DNA of 64,000 bases, from positions 1-64,000 of the forward strand of contig PMYL01000007.1 of assembly GCA_003170825.1 (NCBI GenBank), in the 5' to 3' direction. Of the stretch, positions 50,000 through 59,089 are shown piece by piece. The DNA is from Acidobacteriaceae bacterium. GTDB lineage: Bacteria; Acidobacteriota; Terriglobia; Terriglobales; Acidobacteriaceae. The translations under genes and the position numbers were made by a program. Within the stretch, counting starts at the first letter, position 1, and the number at the start of each line of letters is the position of its first letter. Under the pieces are notes generated by a model. The model had not been told where the DNA came from and did no database searches. It saw only the letters and a list, made by a program, of their open reading frames with translations.

Positions 50000-51445
50000 A
50001 TGAAGATGCGGCCGGGAACGCAAACGGGATTTCTGTTGTGCGGCAAGGAGTGGATCGACGGCGAGTCGTTTGAAGTCCGCTCGCCCTGGGACCAGGGCCT
50101 CGTCGGCCGGGTCACCGTGGCCACCCGCGCCGACGCCCGCCAGGCCGTGAACCACGCCGCGGCGAGCCTGCGCCGCGCCCGCGCCCTGCCCCGCTGGAAG
50201 CGCCGCGAGATCCTCGAGGATGTAGCCGCCGCGCTGATCGAGCAAAAGGAGCGGTTTGCCCAACTCATCGTCGCCGAGGCCGGCAAGCCCGTCCGCCTTG
50301 CCCGCGCCGAGGTGGATCGCGCCGTCCTCACCTTCAAGACCGCCGCCGAAGAGGCCGCGCGGCTGGGCGGCGAAAGCCTTCCCCTGGACCTGACCGAGGG
50401 CAACGAAGGCCGCTGGGGACTGGTGCAGCGCTTCCCGGTCGGCCCGGTCCTGGCCATCACTCCGTTCAATTTTCCCTTGAACCTGGTGGCCCATAAGGTC
50501 GCTCCCGCGCTCGCCGCCGGTTGTCCGCTGATTCTCAAGCCCGCCCCGCAAACTCCCTTTACCGCGCTGGCCCTGGGCGAAGTGATTTTGAAGGCCGGCT
50601 GGCCGGGTGAAGCGCTGGCCGTTCTCCCGCTCAGCAATGCCGATACCGCATGGCTGGCCGAGAAGGAAGACCGCATCAAACTGGTGAGCTTTACCGGCTC
50701 GGCCAAAGTGGGTTGGGAGCTCAAGGCCCACTCCGGACGCAAGCGCGTGCTGCTCGAACTCGGAGGCAATGCCGCGCTCATCGTCCACAGCGACTGGCCC
50801 GACCTGGACGAGGCGGCTGTCCGCACCGCGCACGCTGCTTTCGGTTATGCGGGCCAGTCCTGCGTAAGTGTGCAGCGAGTGTTTGTGGAGCGCGGCGTCT
50901 TCCAGACATTCTTGTGGAAGGTGGTCGAGCACACGGCCAAGCTGGTCGCCGGAGACCCGTCCGATGAAGCGACTGAGGTGGGCCCGCTCATCCGGCTCAG
51001 CGAAGCTGAGCGCGTGGAGGCTTGGGTCAAGGAAGCGGTAGAGGGAGGCGCAAAGCTGATAGCCGGCGGAGAGCGCCGCGGCTCCGTGATCGCTCCGGTC
51101 ATTCTTACCGGAACCAAACCCGGCATGAAGGTGCGCGACGAAGAGGTCTTCGGCCCGGTGGTAGCCATCGAGCCCTACGACGATTTCGAGCAGGCGCTGG
51201 CCGATGTGAACCACTCGAAATATGGCCTGCAGGCCGGCCTGCTCACCCGCGACGCCGGACGCATCCTCACCGCCTACCGCGAACTCGAAGTGGGCGCGCT
51301 GATCGTCGGCGACACCCCTAGCTGGCGCCTCGACCCCATGCCGTACGGCGGCGTCAAGGACTCCGGCCTGGGCCGCGAAGGCGTCCGCTCCGCCATCCAG
51401 GAGATGACTGAGCCGCGCATGTTGGTGATGACCGGACTGAGCTAG
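50000..51445 (+). CDS. NAD(P)-dependent aldehyde dehydrogenase
   Basis: The product is 481 residues, a complete ALDH: VLAITPFNFPLNLVAHKVAPALAAG, LKPAPQTPFTALALGE, FTGSAKVGWELK, the general-base Glu in RVLLELGGNAALIV, catalytic Cys in YAGQSCVSVQRVFVE, and EEVFGPVVAIEPYDDF. Variant FTGSAKVG and the GQSCVSVQR context are like lactaldehyde or non-phosphorylating glyceraldehyde-3-phosphate dehydrogenases; substrate is uncertain. AAGGAG lies 11 bases before the ATG. It is divergent from the AlkA-like gene. Confidence 0.93.
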   Translation: MKMRPGTQTGFLLCGKEWIDGESFEVRSPWDQGLVGRVTVATRADARQAVNHAAASLRRARALPRWKRREILEDVAAALIEQKERFAQLIVAEAGKPVRLARAEVDRAVLTFKTAAEEAARLGGESLPLDLTEGNEGRWGLVQRFPVGPVLAITPFNFPLNLVAHKVAPALAAGCPLILKPAPQTPFTALALGEVILKAGWPGEALAVLPLSNADTAWLAEKEDRIKLVSFTGSAKVGWELKAHSGRKRVLLELGGNAALIVHSDWPDLDEAAVRTAHAAFGYAGQSCVSVQRVFVERGVFQTFLWKVVEHTAKLVAGDPSDEATEVGPLIRLSEAERVEAWVKEAVEGGAKLIAGGERRGSVIAPVILTGTKPGMKVRDEEVFGPVVAIEPYDDFEQALADVNHSKYGLQAGLLTRDAGRILTAYRELEVGALIVGDTPSWRLDPMPYGGVKDSGLGREGVRSAIQEMTEPRMLVMTGLS

Positions 51446-51468
51446 CAAATGCCGAAGACGGCATCTTC

Positions 51469-52194
51469 TTACTTTGCGATCATCTGGAGCATGGCTTTCA
51501 CATCGGCGGCGTGAGGGCCGTCGGGGGCGAGCGCCAGATACTTTTCCAGCGCCTCTCGCGTCTCGGGCGAGGCTATGACTTTGCCTTGTGAGTCTATAGG
51601 CGAATCGGCAAAGAGATCTGATCCGAGGATGAACCAGGCATTCGCTCTGGTGGGGTCCGCTTGCACGCACTTGCGGCAGGCCGCCGCCGAATCATGCGTG
51701 TTGCCGTTGTTGTAGAGCACGGCGCAGACATTGAAGTAAGCCAGCCCGGCATTGGACGCTAACCCGGCCGATTGGTTATACGCCTCGATCGCCTCTGTAG
51801 TGCGTTTGAGCTTGAGCAGCGCATTGCCCTTGCCGATGTAGATCTGTGCCAAGCTGTCTTTCCAGTCGTTCATTGGCTGGCCTTCGGCGGCCTTTTCCTT
51901 TTCCGCCGCGGCCAGGGCCTGGTCATAGGTCGCCAGGGCAGCATCCGCCGAGCCGGAGTAAAGCTGCGCATTCGCCAGCAACCTCAGGTTGAGAGAGGTT
52001 GCTTTGAGCGCTACCAGTTGCTGTGCGGTGGCGGCGGCGCGAGGCCACTCCTTTGCCTGCATGGCCTGGTTATATAGAGCAGTCAGTGCTTCTGAACTTT
52101 GTTCACCGGCGCTGTTGGACGTTTGCGAGGCGGCCGGCAAGACGAAGAGCAACGGCAACAGAGCCGCTGCAAGAATTGGAATGGACCTGTGTAT
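51469..52194 (-). CDS. Exported TPR-repeat protein, possibly with an ATA start codon
   Basis: The product is about 241 residues. After a signal peptide ending PAASQ, three or more TPR units are visible (ALYNQAMQAKEWPRAAATAQQL, AQIYIGKGNALLKLKRTTEAIEAYNQ, AYFNVCAVLYNNGNTHDSAAACRKC). The conventional start is a TTG at 52158, which cuts the signal peptide in half. An in-frame ATA at 52194 has GGAGG 6 bases upstream and gives a complete signal peptide (x-HRSIPILAAALLPLLF); a TAA lies further upstream and no ATG or GTG intervenes. It is probably a periplasmic scaffold. Confidence 0.8.
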   Translation of the reverse strand: MHRSIPILAAALLPLLFVLPAASQTSNSAGEQSSEALTALYNQAMQAKEWPRAAATAQQLVALKATSLNLRLLANAQLYSGSADAALATYDQALAAAEKEKAAEGQPMNDWKDSLAQIYIGKGNALLKLKRTTEAIEAYNQSAGLASNAGLAYFNVCAVLYNNGNTHDSAAACRKCVQADPTRANAWFILGSDLFADSPIDSQGKVIASPETREALEKYLALAPDGPHAADVKAMLQMIAK

Positions 52195-52612
52195 CGCGTA
52201 CCTCCGTTCATTGCAGACGCTTCGATTGCTGGCAACACATTAAACCCGAATGCGGCGGGTAGCAAGCCATTTCGGCAGGGAGTCTTTCCAAGGAAATGGT
52301 TGCGGCCTGATCCGGTTGGATTACCGCTGGCCATGCGCCATTGAGAGCGGATTGAGAGTAAGCCGCCCGGGTCAGGAGCCGGTCCTGGCGGAGCTTTCTT
52401 GAGAAGCCAGCCGGTTGGACGGCTTGCTCTGTCCATCAATCTACGAACGCATCGACAGATCGGTTATCGCATGGATGCGGCCTTGCATGCGCTGTGCCTG
52501 GTCCCGACACAACACCAGTGCGGCCGGATGGAAATCACTGAGCATTGCCATCCACCGGACCGGCCAACTCCTGCGGCCTTCAGCGCAATGAGAAAAGAAG
52601 GCGGTTAGTCGC
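52195..52612. other. Intergenic region without a recognised gene
   Basis: About 420 bases. Small open frames on both strands (for example 52441-52674 minus) lack motifs and starts. Inverted repeats such as CAGCCGGTTGGACGGCTTG near 52409 are short. Nothing further is supported. Confidence 0.4.
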
Positions 52613-52864
52613 TTACGCTTCCTTCTTGGCCTTGGCTTTCTGTGCGGCCCACCGCTTGCGCTGCGCATCGGCAATCCGCTTGCGCGCCTCGGGGCTCAAA
52701 ACACGTCTCTTCTTAGCCTTCGCTTTGGCCTTGGCCGGCGCCTTCTTGGTTTTGCTCTCAGTTACTTCGGCAGCGATGGTCTCGATGTTGGCAAGCAGGG
52801 AGCGTGCATGCGTCAGCGTTGCAATCTCCGCGTCGATTTGGGCAAGAATGGAATCAATAGACAT
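52613..52864 (-). CDS. Small basic Lys/Ala-rich protein
   Basis: The product is 83 residues. An N-terminal coiled helix (SIDSILAQIDAEIATLTHARSLL) is followed by a Lys/Ala repeat (KKAPAKAKAKAKKRR) and the motif LSPEARKRIADAQRKRWAAQKA, which recurs in many small bacterial proteins of unknown role. The basic half resembles histone H1-like tails and suggests nucleic-acid binding; rsfS at 59844 carries a similar tail. It is monocistronic. Confidence 0.75.
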   Translation of the reverse strand: MSIDSILAQIDAEIATLTHARSLLANIETIAAEVTESKTKKAPAKAKAKAKKRRVLSPEARKRIADAQRKRWAAQKAKAKKEA

Positions 52865-52946
52865 AAGTCAAGCATAACTCAGAATTCCGCTTTTGCGCGA
52901 TTTGGCTTGAAATTTTTCCGGCTTGCGAAAAAAGTTTTTGAGTATT

Positions 52947-54818
52947 TCACTCCGGCTTGCCCACCGTTTTCTCCAAATAAGCCTTCTGCAGAATGAAGAA
53001 CGCCTGCTTTTTCTGCCCCTGATCGGAGATAAGCCCCTTGCGATTGAACTCATCCTGGATGCCTGCCAGAGGCCGGTTGGGCGAATGGAAATCCATCAGT
53101 ATCCACGGGCTCATGCCTCTCAGTTGCGGTATCCGGTTGAGCATTCCGAATTGGTGGCGGTAGATACTGGCCTGATACTCCTCGGTCCAGCGCTCGTTTT
53201 CTCCGCCATGCAAACCGGCCTTGGCGTCGCCGCCAAACTCGCTCACAATCAGTGGCTTTTGGTAGGCGATGCGCCACTCGGTCGTATCCGCGTCCTCCGG
53301 GCGCTGCTCATACCAGCCGATGTATTCATTGAAGCCGATCACGTCCAGCGCCTTGCCCAGCGGATCGTCAATGATCTTGGTGTGTCCCTCTCCGCGCACC
53401 AGCAGCGCCGCGGTAATCAGCCGCGTGGGGTCAAGCTCCCGCGCGCGAGCGGCTTCGGTTTCAATGAAGCGCGTCCGCGCCTCGTAGCTAGGCGTCTCGT
53501 TGGCCATCGACCATAGGATGATGGCGGCGTGATTGCGCGAGGTTCCGATCTCCTCGTCCAACTGCTGCTCGGCCTTGGCCAGCACCTTGGGGTTGTCGAA
53601 CTGCAACGCCCAATAGACCGGATTCTCCGACCACACCAGCAATCCCATGCGGTCGGCGGCGCGCAGCATGGTTTCATCGTGGGGATAGTGCGCCAGGCGC
53701 ACAAAGTTGCAGCCCAGCTCCTGGGCCCATCCCAGCAGCGTCTCCGCGTCCTTGTCGGAGTAGGCGCGGCCGCCGCGAAAGGGCGCCTCGGCATGGATGG
53801 AGATGCCGCGCAGGAAGATCGGCTGGCCATTCAATAAAATCTCGGTTCCGCGCGTCTCCACGGTGCGGAAGCCCATCAACTCGTCGATGGAGTCCTGCCC
53901 GGCGCTTACGACGACTTTATAGAGCTTCGGCGTCTCCGGCGACCAGCGCTCCAGCCCCTTTACTTCAAGCCGGATCGCGGCGCGACCGTCCGGGCCAGCC
54001 GCCGCTGTTGCCTTTGCCCCTAACTCGGGAATATTCACCTCAACCATTGCGCCTGGCTGGCCGTCCTTTACGTGTACCCAGCCCTCAATGACGGAGCCTT
54101 CGCCGCGATCGAGATGCAGGTCGTATTGATCGATGAAGGCCTCGGAAACCTCGATCAGCGAGACTTCGCGGGTAAGGCCGCCATAGTTCCACCAATCGGT
54201 CTGCAAACCGGGAACGCCGTCTTCGAGGCGCGTATTATCCACCGCGGCCACCACAAAGTTGCCGCCGGGATGAACTGCCGCGGTGATCTCGCAATTGATC
54301 GCGGTGAAGCCGCCTTCGTGCTCGCAAACCTTCCGCCCGTTGACCCAGAACCAGGAGCGGTAGTTGGCCGCGCCCACATGGAGAAAGACGCGCGTGTGCT
54401 CCTTGGGCTGGTAAGTGAAGTCGCGCTCGTACCAGATGGGACCCTCGTAGTAAAGCAGCGACTCGCGCTGCATATTCCAGTCGCCGGGCACCTTCAGCTT
54501 CGGAGCCCTGGAAAAGTCGTACTCGTGGAGGACTGACTCGCCCGGCGTATACTTATTGTTCATGAACCAGCCGTCCTGCTTCTCATGATGATGAAAGCTG
54601 AACAGGCCGGAGAAGTAAGGATCGACGATCGCGGCCCAGTCCCCATTCAGCGAGGTGGCCGGTCGCCGGTCGGCGCCGGTGAGGATGATCGGCGTGGGCG
54701 CGGGCGCAGCCCAGGCAGCGGTGACGGCAAGCGGCGCGGCAGAGATTGCGGCGAGAACCATCCTGCGGGCGATCAGTGCGTTGGCGTGTGCAAACAGGCG
54801 GACAGACAGACGCTTCAT
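52947..54818 (-). CDS. Exported glycoside hydrolase family 2 (beta-glucuronidase or beta-galactosidase-like)
   Basis: The product is 623 residues. A signal peptide ends near TAAWA. The GH2 sugar-binding domain (LNGDWAAIVDPYFSG, PIWYERDFTYQP), the Ig-like sandwich, and the TIM barrel follow in order: ILLNGQPIFLRGISIHAEAP, NFVRLAHYPHDETMLRAADRMGLLVW, acid/base Glu in ILWSMANETPS and nucleophile Glu in PLIVSEFGGDAKAG. The NxH-type details and length fit beta-glucuronidases. With GH88/105 at 36193 and the TonB receptor it points to use of plant or fungal glycans. Confidence 0.9.
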   Translation of the reverse strand: MKRLSVRLFAHANALIARRMVLAAISAAPLAVTAAWAAPAPTPIILTGADRRPATSLNGDWAAIVDPYFSGLFSFHHHEKQDGWFMNNKYTPGESVLHEYDFSRAPKLKVPGDWNMQRESLLYYEGPIWYERDFTYQPKEHTRVFLHVGAANYRSWFWVNGRKVCEHEGGFTAINCEITAAVHPGGNFVVAAVDNTRLEDGVPGLQTDWWNYGGLTREVSLIEVSEAFIDQYDLHLDRGEGSVIEGWVHVKDGQPGAMVEVNIPELGAKATAAAGPDGRAAIRLEVKGLERWSPETPKLYKVVVSAGQDSIDELMGFRTVETRGTEILLNGQPIFLRGISIHAEAPFRGGRAYSDKDAETLLGWAQELGCNFVRLAHYPHDETMLRAADRMGLLVWSENPVYWALQFDNPKVLAKAEQQLDEEIGTSRNHAAIILWSMANETPSYEARTRFIETEAARARELDPTRLITAALLVRGEGHTKIIDDPLGKALDVIGFNEYIGWYEQRPEDADTTEWRIAYQKPLIVSEFGGDAKAGLHGGENERWTEEYQASIYRHQFGMLNRIPQLRGMSPWILMDFHSPNRPLAGIQDEFNRKGLISDQGQKKQAFFILQKAYLEKTVGKPE

Positions 54819-55010
54819 TCCAGAGCCTCGTGAATTTCAATTCGGATTGGAGTCCTCGCCGCTTTTCAACGTGCGCTGGCGGCGATTTCATGCGGACCGC
54901 CTATTCTATCGCTTTACTCGGTAGCATGTATATTCCCGCCTGCCGCGCGATCATTTTTCGAGTCGCGCTCCAGATGCCGGACTTACGCCGATCTCCCCAT
55001 AAGCGCCGTT

Positions 55011-56291
55011 CTAAATCCCTACGGCTGCCGGCGCGCGCCGCCAGGCATACAGCGGGAACCGGTTGGCCAGTTCGGCCACCTCGCCGCGAATCCGCTCCAA
55101 AAACGCATCGTCGTTGCGCTGCTCCAGGGCCTTCGTGATCCACACTGCAATCTGACGCATCTCCGGCTCCTTCATGCCGCGGGTGGTCAGCGCCGGCGTT
55201 CCGATGCGGATGCCCGAGGCTTTGAGCGGTGGATTGACGTCATACGGAATGGTGTTCTTGTTGACTGTGATCCCCGCCTTGCCCAGCGCCAGCTCTGCCT
55301 CGGAGCCCAGGATGCCCTTCTGGAAGACATCCACCAGCATCAGGTGATTGTCCGTGCCGCCCGAGACGATGCGGAATCCAGCCTCCTGCAAGGCCGTTGC
55401 CAGCACCTTCGCGTTGGCCACAATCTGTGCGGCGTAGCTCTTGAACTCCGGCCGCAGCGCCTCGCCAAGGGCCACCGCCTTGGCGGCGACGATATGCACC
55501 AGCGGACCGCCCTGCTGGCCCGGAAAGACCGCCTTGTCCACCGCCGCGGCCAGTTCCTGCCCGCAGATGATCAGCCCCGCGCGCGGCCCGCGCAGCGTCT
55601 TGTGGGTCGTGGTGGTAGTGATGTGCGCGTGGGGCACGGGCGAGGGATGCACGTCCCCTGCCACCAGCCCGGCTATATGCGCCATGTCGAAGATATAAAC
55701 CGCGCCCACCTTGTCGGCGATCTGCCTCATGCGGGCAAAATCCCACAGGCGCGGATAGGCGCTGGCGCCGCCGATGATCGCCTTGGGCTTCTCGCGCTCG
55801 GCGATGGCCTCCAGTTCGTCGTAGTCGATCAACTCCGTGTCGCGCCGCACGTGGTAAAACGTGGGCCGGTAAAGCTTGCCGCTGAAGCTCAATTTATGCC
55901 CGTGGGTCAGGTGCCCGCCGTGGGAGAGGTCGAGGCCCAGAATCGTGTCGCCGGCCTGCAAAACCGCCGCGTAGGCCGACGCGTTGGCCTGTGAGCCGGA
56001 GTGCGGCTGCACATTCACGTGCTCTCCGCCGAAAATCTGCTTTGCCCGGTCGCGGGCCAGGTTTTCAACCACGTCGGCAAACTCGCAGCCGCCGTAATAG
56101 CGCCGCCCAGGATAGCCCTCGGCGTATTTGTTGGTAAAGATCGAACCGGCCGCCTCCAGCACTGCCTCGGAGACGAAGTTTTCGCTGGCAATCATCTCCA
56201 GCCCCTCGTGCTGGCGGAGGGTTTCCTGGTCAAGAGCGGCGGCCACAGCGGGGTCGGCCTGGGCAAGGGAGAGAGACATGCGGTCGGTCAT
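55011..56291 (-). CDS. glyA: Serine hydroxymethyltransferase
   Basis: GlyA interconverts serine and glycine with tetrahydrofolate. The product is 426 residues: [75 protein letters not shown], the PLP lysine in [16 protein letters not shown], and the C-terminal [18 protein letters not shown] lies exactly 6 bases before the ATG with no Shine-Dalgarno, suggesting a leaderless transcript. It supplies glycine and one-carbon units linked to GcvT and the folate genes in the window. Confidence 0.98.
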   Translation of the reverse strand: MTDRMSLSLAQADPAVAAALDQETLRQHEGLEMIASENFVSEAVLEAAGSIFTNKYAEGYPGRRYYGGCEFADVVENLARDRAKQIFGGEHVNVQPHSGSQANASAYAAVLQAGDTILGLDLSHGGHLTHGHKLSFSGKLYRPTFYHVRRDTELIDYDELEAIAEREKPKAIIGGASAYPRLWDFARMRQIADKVGAVYIFDMAHIAGLVAGDVHPSPVPHAHITTTTTHKTLRGPRAGLIICGQELAAAVDKAVFPGQQGGPLVHIVAAKAVALGEALRPEFKSYAAQIVANAKVLATALQEAGFRIVSGGTDNHLMLVDVFQKGILGSEAELALGKAGITVNKNTIPYDVNPPLKASGIRIGTPALTTRGMKEPEMRQIAVWITKALEQRNDDAFLERIRGEVAELANRFPLYAWRRAPAAVGI

Positions 56292-56363
56292 AGTTGAATT
56301 TTAGCGCGGACGGGCCTGTCGCGCGCATCCGCGGTAGAGCAAGGGCAGGTATTCTTTCTCTTG

Positions 56364-57263
56364 ATGCGATTTCTCAATCTCCATGCGCCGGGCCAGTGGC
56401 TTGCTCCTTTTCTTTGCGTGCTGGCACTCTGGCTCACGCCAACCCTCGCTGGCTCTCAGTCCCCTGCCGTTTCGCTCAACCCAGCCGTGGTCGAGGCCGG
56501 TTCGCCGGAATTGATCCGCGTGGAGGCAAGCGGCGTCACCAAGATCGAGGGCGAATGGATGGGCCGCAAGCTGGAGTTCTTTCGCGGGCACGGTCGAGCT
56601 GAGTGGTTCGCGTTGGCGGGCGTAGACGTTGAGGCTCCCACTGGGCTTTCAATTTTAAAGATCACAGTTGAGGAAGACACTGCCGGGAATCTGGTCCAAA
56701 TGCAAATCCCGATCCATCCCGCTCATTACCGCACCGAATCGCTCAGCGTAGCGCCCGGGTTTGTCTCGCCCGGCCCCAAGGCGCTCAAGCAGATTGCGTC
56801 AGAAAACGAGTTCAAAGCGAAGGTCTTTGCCGTGAGCGCCCCTCAGCCGCTGTGGGCGGCCAGCTTTCGCGCGCCGGTTACCGCCCAGCCGACAGACAGC
56901 TTTGGCGTCCGCCGCATCTTCAACGGAAAGCTGGCCAGCATTCACAAGGGGATGGACTTTCGCGCCGCGAAGGGAACGCCGGTCCGGGCCGGCAATAGCG
57001 GAGTGGTGGTGCTCGCCCGGCCGCTCTACTACGAGGGCAACTGCGTGGCCATCGACCACGGGCTGGGCCTGTTCACGCTCTCCATGCACCTGAGCCGCAT
57101 CGACGTGCAGGAGGGTCAGCGCGTGGCCACGGGCGACCGCCTGGGGCTCAGCGGCGCCACCGGCCGCGTCACCGGGCCGCACCTGCACTGGGCCGTTCGC
57201 TGGCAGGGCGCTTATCTTGACCCCGCCAAACTGCTGCGGCTGGATCTGAGCGCCGTCCGCTAG
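56364..57263 (+). CDS. Exported M23-family peptidoglycan endopeptidase
   Basis: The product is about 299 residues. A signal peptide ends near TLAGSQ. An N-terminal beta domain (about 30-170) precedes a LytM/M23 domain: FGVRRIFNGKLASIHKGMDFRAAKGTPV with the H-x3-D zinc ligands, VAIDHGLGLFTLSMHLSRI and the TGPHLHWAV H-x-H. All zinc ligands are present, so it should cut peptide cross-links. TATTCT lies 8 bases before the ATG. Its stop overlaps that of the converging 58543 gene by four bases. Confidence 0.92.
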   Translation: MRFLNLHAPGQWLAPFLCVLALWLTPTLAGSQSPAVSLNPAVVEAGSPELIRVEASGVTKIEGEWMGRKLEFFRGHGRAEWFALAGVDVEAPTGLSILKITVEEDTAGNLVQMQIPIHPAHYRTESLSVAPGFVSPGPKALKQIASENEFKAKVFAVSAPQPLWAASFRAPVTAQPTDSFGVRRIFNGKLASIHKGMDFRAAKGTPVRAGNSGVVVLARPLYYEGNCVAIDHGLGLFTLSMHLSRIDVQEGQRVATGDRLGLSGATGRVTGPHLHWAVRWQGAYLDPAKLLRLDLSAVR

Positions 57264-58543
57264 CGGGATACGGCTTCCTCTTCCGCCTCGCGCGGAAGGA
57301 GAGCTGCCATCCTCAATCCATCTGCCTTCTCTTTCCGCAGAGCCTTGAACGCGCGATAGACAAACCAGCCAAGGTACCAGCCGTCGATGAACTTGTAGGG
57401 AGTTTCGCCCGTGGTGTAGTGGCCGCAGGGCAGCACCCGCAACTCGAAGTTGAGGCCATAGCGCCGGAACGCCTCGACCACCTGGAGCGAGTACTTCTTG
57501 GGGAAGGTCAGGTCGTAATTAGCGTAGACCATCAGCACCTTTTTCCCAGGTCCGCCGGCTTCCCGGCTGGCGATTTTGGGGTAATAGCTGCACGGGCTGA
57601 TGGCCGACCACAGGGCCCGCAGACGGTCCTGCGTAAGGCCGGCTTCCTCCAGCGCCTGCTTGACGTGGCGGGTGCTCTGACCGGCCCAGGTCACGTCCCC
57701 AAAAGCTGTAGATGCGTGGTTGAAGGCGTTCACCCGGATGCGCGGGTCGTGCGTACTGGCCAGAAAGGCGTAGCAGGAGCCGAGGCTGGTTCCCAGCACG
57801 CCGAAGTGCTCGTAACCCTGCTCCTCCAGCCAGTCCACGCAACAGCGAATATCCACCACCGCCTGCCTGCAGGCCATGATCGTCCGCCCGATGTTGGCGC
57901 TCCCCGCGTAGTCCGACCGTTCCAGTTCTGCTGGGCGGCGAATGTCGTGGTAGGGCATGGAGAGCCGCAGCGCCGAGATGCCCATGCGATTGAAGATCGT
58001 GCACAGCGAGTTGTGGCTGAAGCCGTCGGAATTCCAATGCGGCAGCACCACAATGGCCTGCTTGGGCCGTGCTGGGTCCTTGTGCGCCAGGGCTGGATAC
58101 CAGCGGGCGTTTACCTGGTCGTTCTCCGGGAAAGGCGTCCGCTCCGGCGAGGTAAAGCGCAGAAACTGCGCCGGCGGGATCTTCCCCTCTGCCGCCTGCT
58201 TGCGCAGCGCGGCGTCTTGCGCCAGGGTTTCCGGGCGCACATTGGTCGGGAACAGTTGCGGATGCCGTTCTTCCAGCCGGAAATCCGTTGGTCGCTGGTA
58301 CCCGAAGAACTGGTCGCTGTGGCGGATAAGAAGCTCGTTGATCCGCACCATGGCCGCTTCGGCCGCCGCGGCGTCTCGCACGACCTCCGGGCTCGGCGCC
58401 GCTGCGCCAAAACCGTGAGCCTCAAGAAACGGCTCGATCCACTCGAAGCCCCACTCCAGCGGGCGCACCACGCGGTTTTCGTCGCGCATGGTCAGCCGCG
58501 TCTCCCACTCGTACATCCAGCGCGCGTATCTCTCTTTGAACAT
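57260..58543 (-). CDS. Alpha/beta-hydrolase of unknown substrate
   Basis: The product is about 427 residues from the ATG at 58543 (TAAACT 11 bases upstream; the in-frame TTG at 58555 is too close to it). The hydrolase core includes AIVVLPHWNSDGFSHNSLCTIFNRMGI, the nucleophile elbow GVLGTSLGSCYAF, VLMVYANYDLTFP for the acid region and PCGHYTTGE with the catalytic His. The first about 150 residues have no recognised domain. It may be an esterase or peptidase of the acyl-peptide-hydrolase-like superfamily. No signal peptide is seen. Confidence 0.85.
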   Translation of the reverse strand: MFKERYARWMYEWETRLTMRDENRVVRPLEWGFEWIEPFLEAHGFGAAAPSPEVVRDAAAAEAAMVRINELLIRHSDQFFGYQRPTDFRLEERHPQLFPTNVRPETLAQDAALRKQAAEGKIPPAQFLRFTSPERTPFPENDQVNARWYPALAHKDPARPKQAIVVLPHWNSDGFSHNSLCTIFNRMGISALRLSMPYHDIRRPAELERSDYAGSANIGRTIMACRQAVVDIRCCVDWLEEQGYEHFGVLGTSLGSCYAFLASTHDPRIRVNAFNHASTAFGDVTWAGQSTRHVKQALEEAGLTQDRLRALWSAISPCSYYPKIASREAGGPGKKVLMVYANYDLTFPKKYSLQVVEAFRRYGLNFELRVLPCGHYTTGETPYKFIDGWYLGWFVYRAFKALRKEKADGLRMAALLPREAEEEAVSR

Positions 58544-58605
58544 GGTGTAGTTCAAGTTTATCAGCGCTGCATGAACGGCGTATCAAGCCGGAACGCCCGG
58601 CGCAC

Positions 58606-59025
58606 TCAGGCCGCGCGGCTGGCCCGCTTCAGCGCAATATATTCCTTCGCCAGCCATCCCAGGCTCAGCAGCGTAATCAGCGCGATGATTCCCTGCGAGA
58701 TGACGCAGTAGAGGCACCACACCTGCAAGGCGAATTCTTCGATAAAAGTCAGCCGCAGGGCAAAGCCGAGCCCAACCAGAGCGCCCACAAACAGCAAGAA
58801 CCGCTGCCGTGCCAGCGCCAGGCCCGCCAGCGCCAGATAACCGGCAATGCCGATCGCCGCCACGGGAATGTGCGCGACCTCCGCAAATGGGCTGTGATTC
58901 ACAATGCCGCAGTCCCACTTCTCGTTGATGGAGCAGGGCTGGGTATCGGTGCAGTAATGAACGTGCAGTGCCAGCGCGGAAACCACCACGCCGGCCAGGG
59001 CCAGAATTGCAATCAGATAGCGCAT
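58606..59025 (-). CDS. Vitamin K epoxide reductase (VKOR) family protein
   Basis: The product is 139 residues from the ATG at 59025. Four transmembrane helices are visible. The active-site pair is in the VWCLYCVISQG C-x-x-C, and the loop cysteines are in HYCTDTQPCSINEKWDCGIVNHSPFAE, with the conserved Ser/Asn. VKOR reoxidises DsbA-like thioredoxins using quinone and replaces DsbB in many bacteria. TAACAT lies 13 bases before the ATG. A fused or adjacent thioredoxin domain is absent here. Confidence 0.92.
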   Translation of the reverse strand: MRYLIAILALAGVVVSALALHVHYCTDTQPCSINEKWDCGIVNHSPFAEVAHIPVAAIGIAGYLALAGLALARQRFLLFVGALVGLGFALRLTFIEEFALQVWCLYCVISQGIIALITLLSLGWLAKEYIALKRASRAA

Positions 59026-59089
59026 CGTCTTGATTCCGATGTTACCAGAGCGCCGCATGACCCCGGCGTGTGCAAGATACGATAGACAG

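Noticed and set aside
49982-51670. A 562-codon minus-strand frame
   Set aside because: It is antisense to the aldehyde dehydrogenase; no domain is recognisable.
52441-52674. 77-codon minus-strand frame
   Set aside because: It overlaps the 52613 gene in another frame, is Arg-rich at its start and has no recognisable motif.
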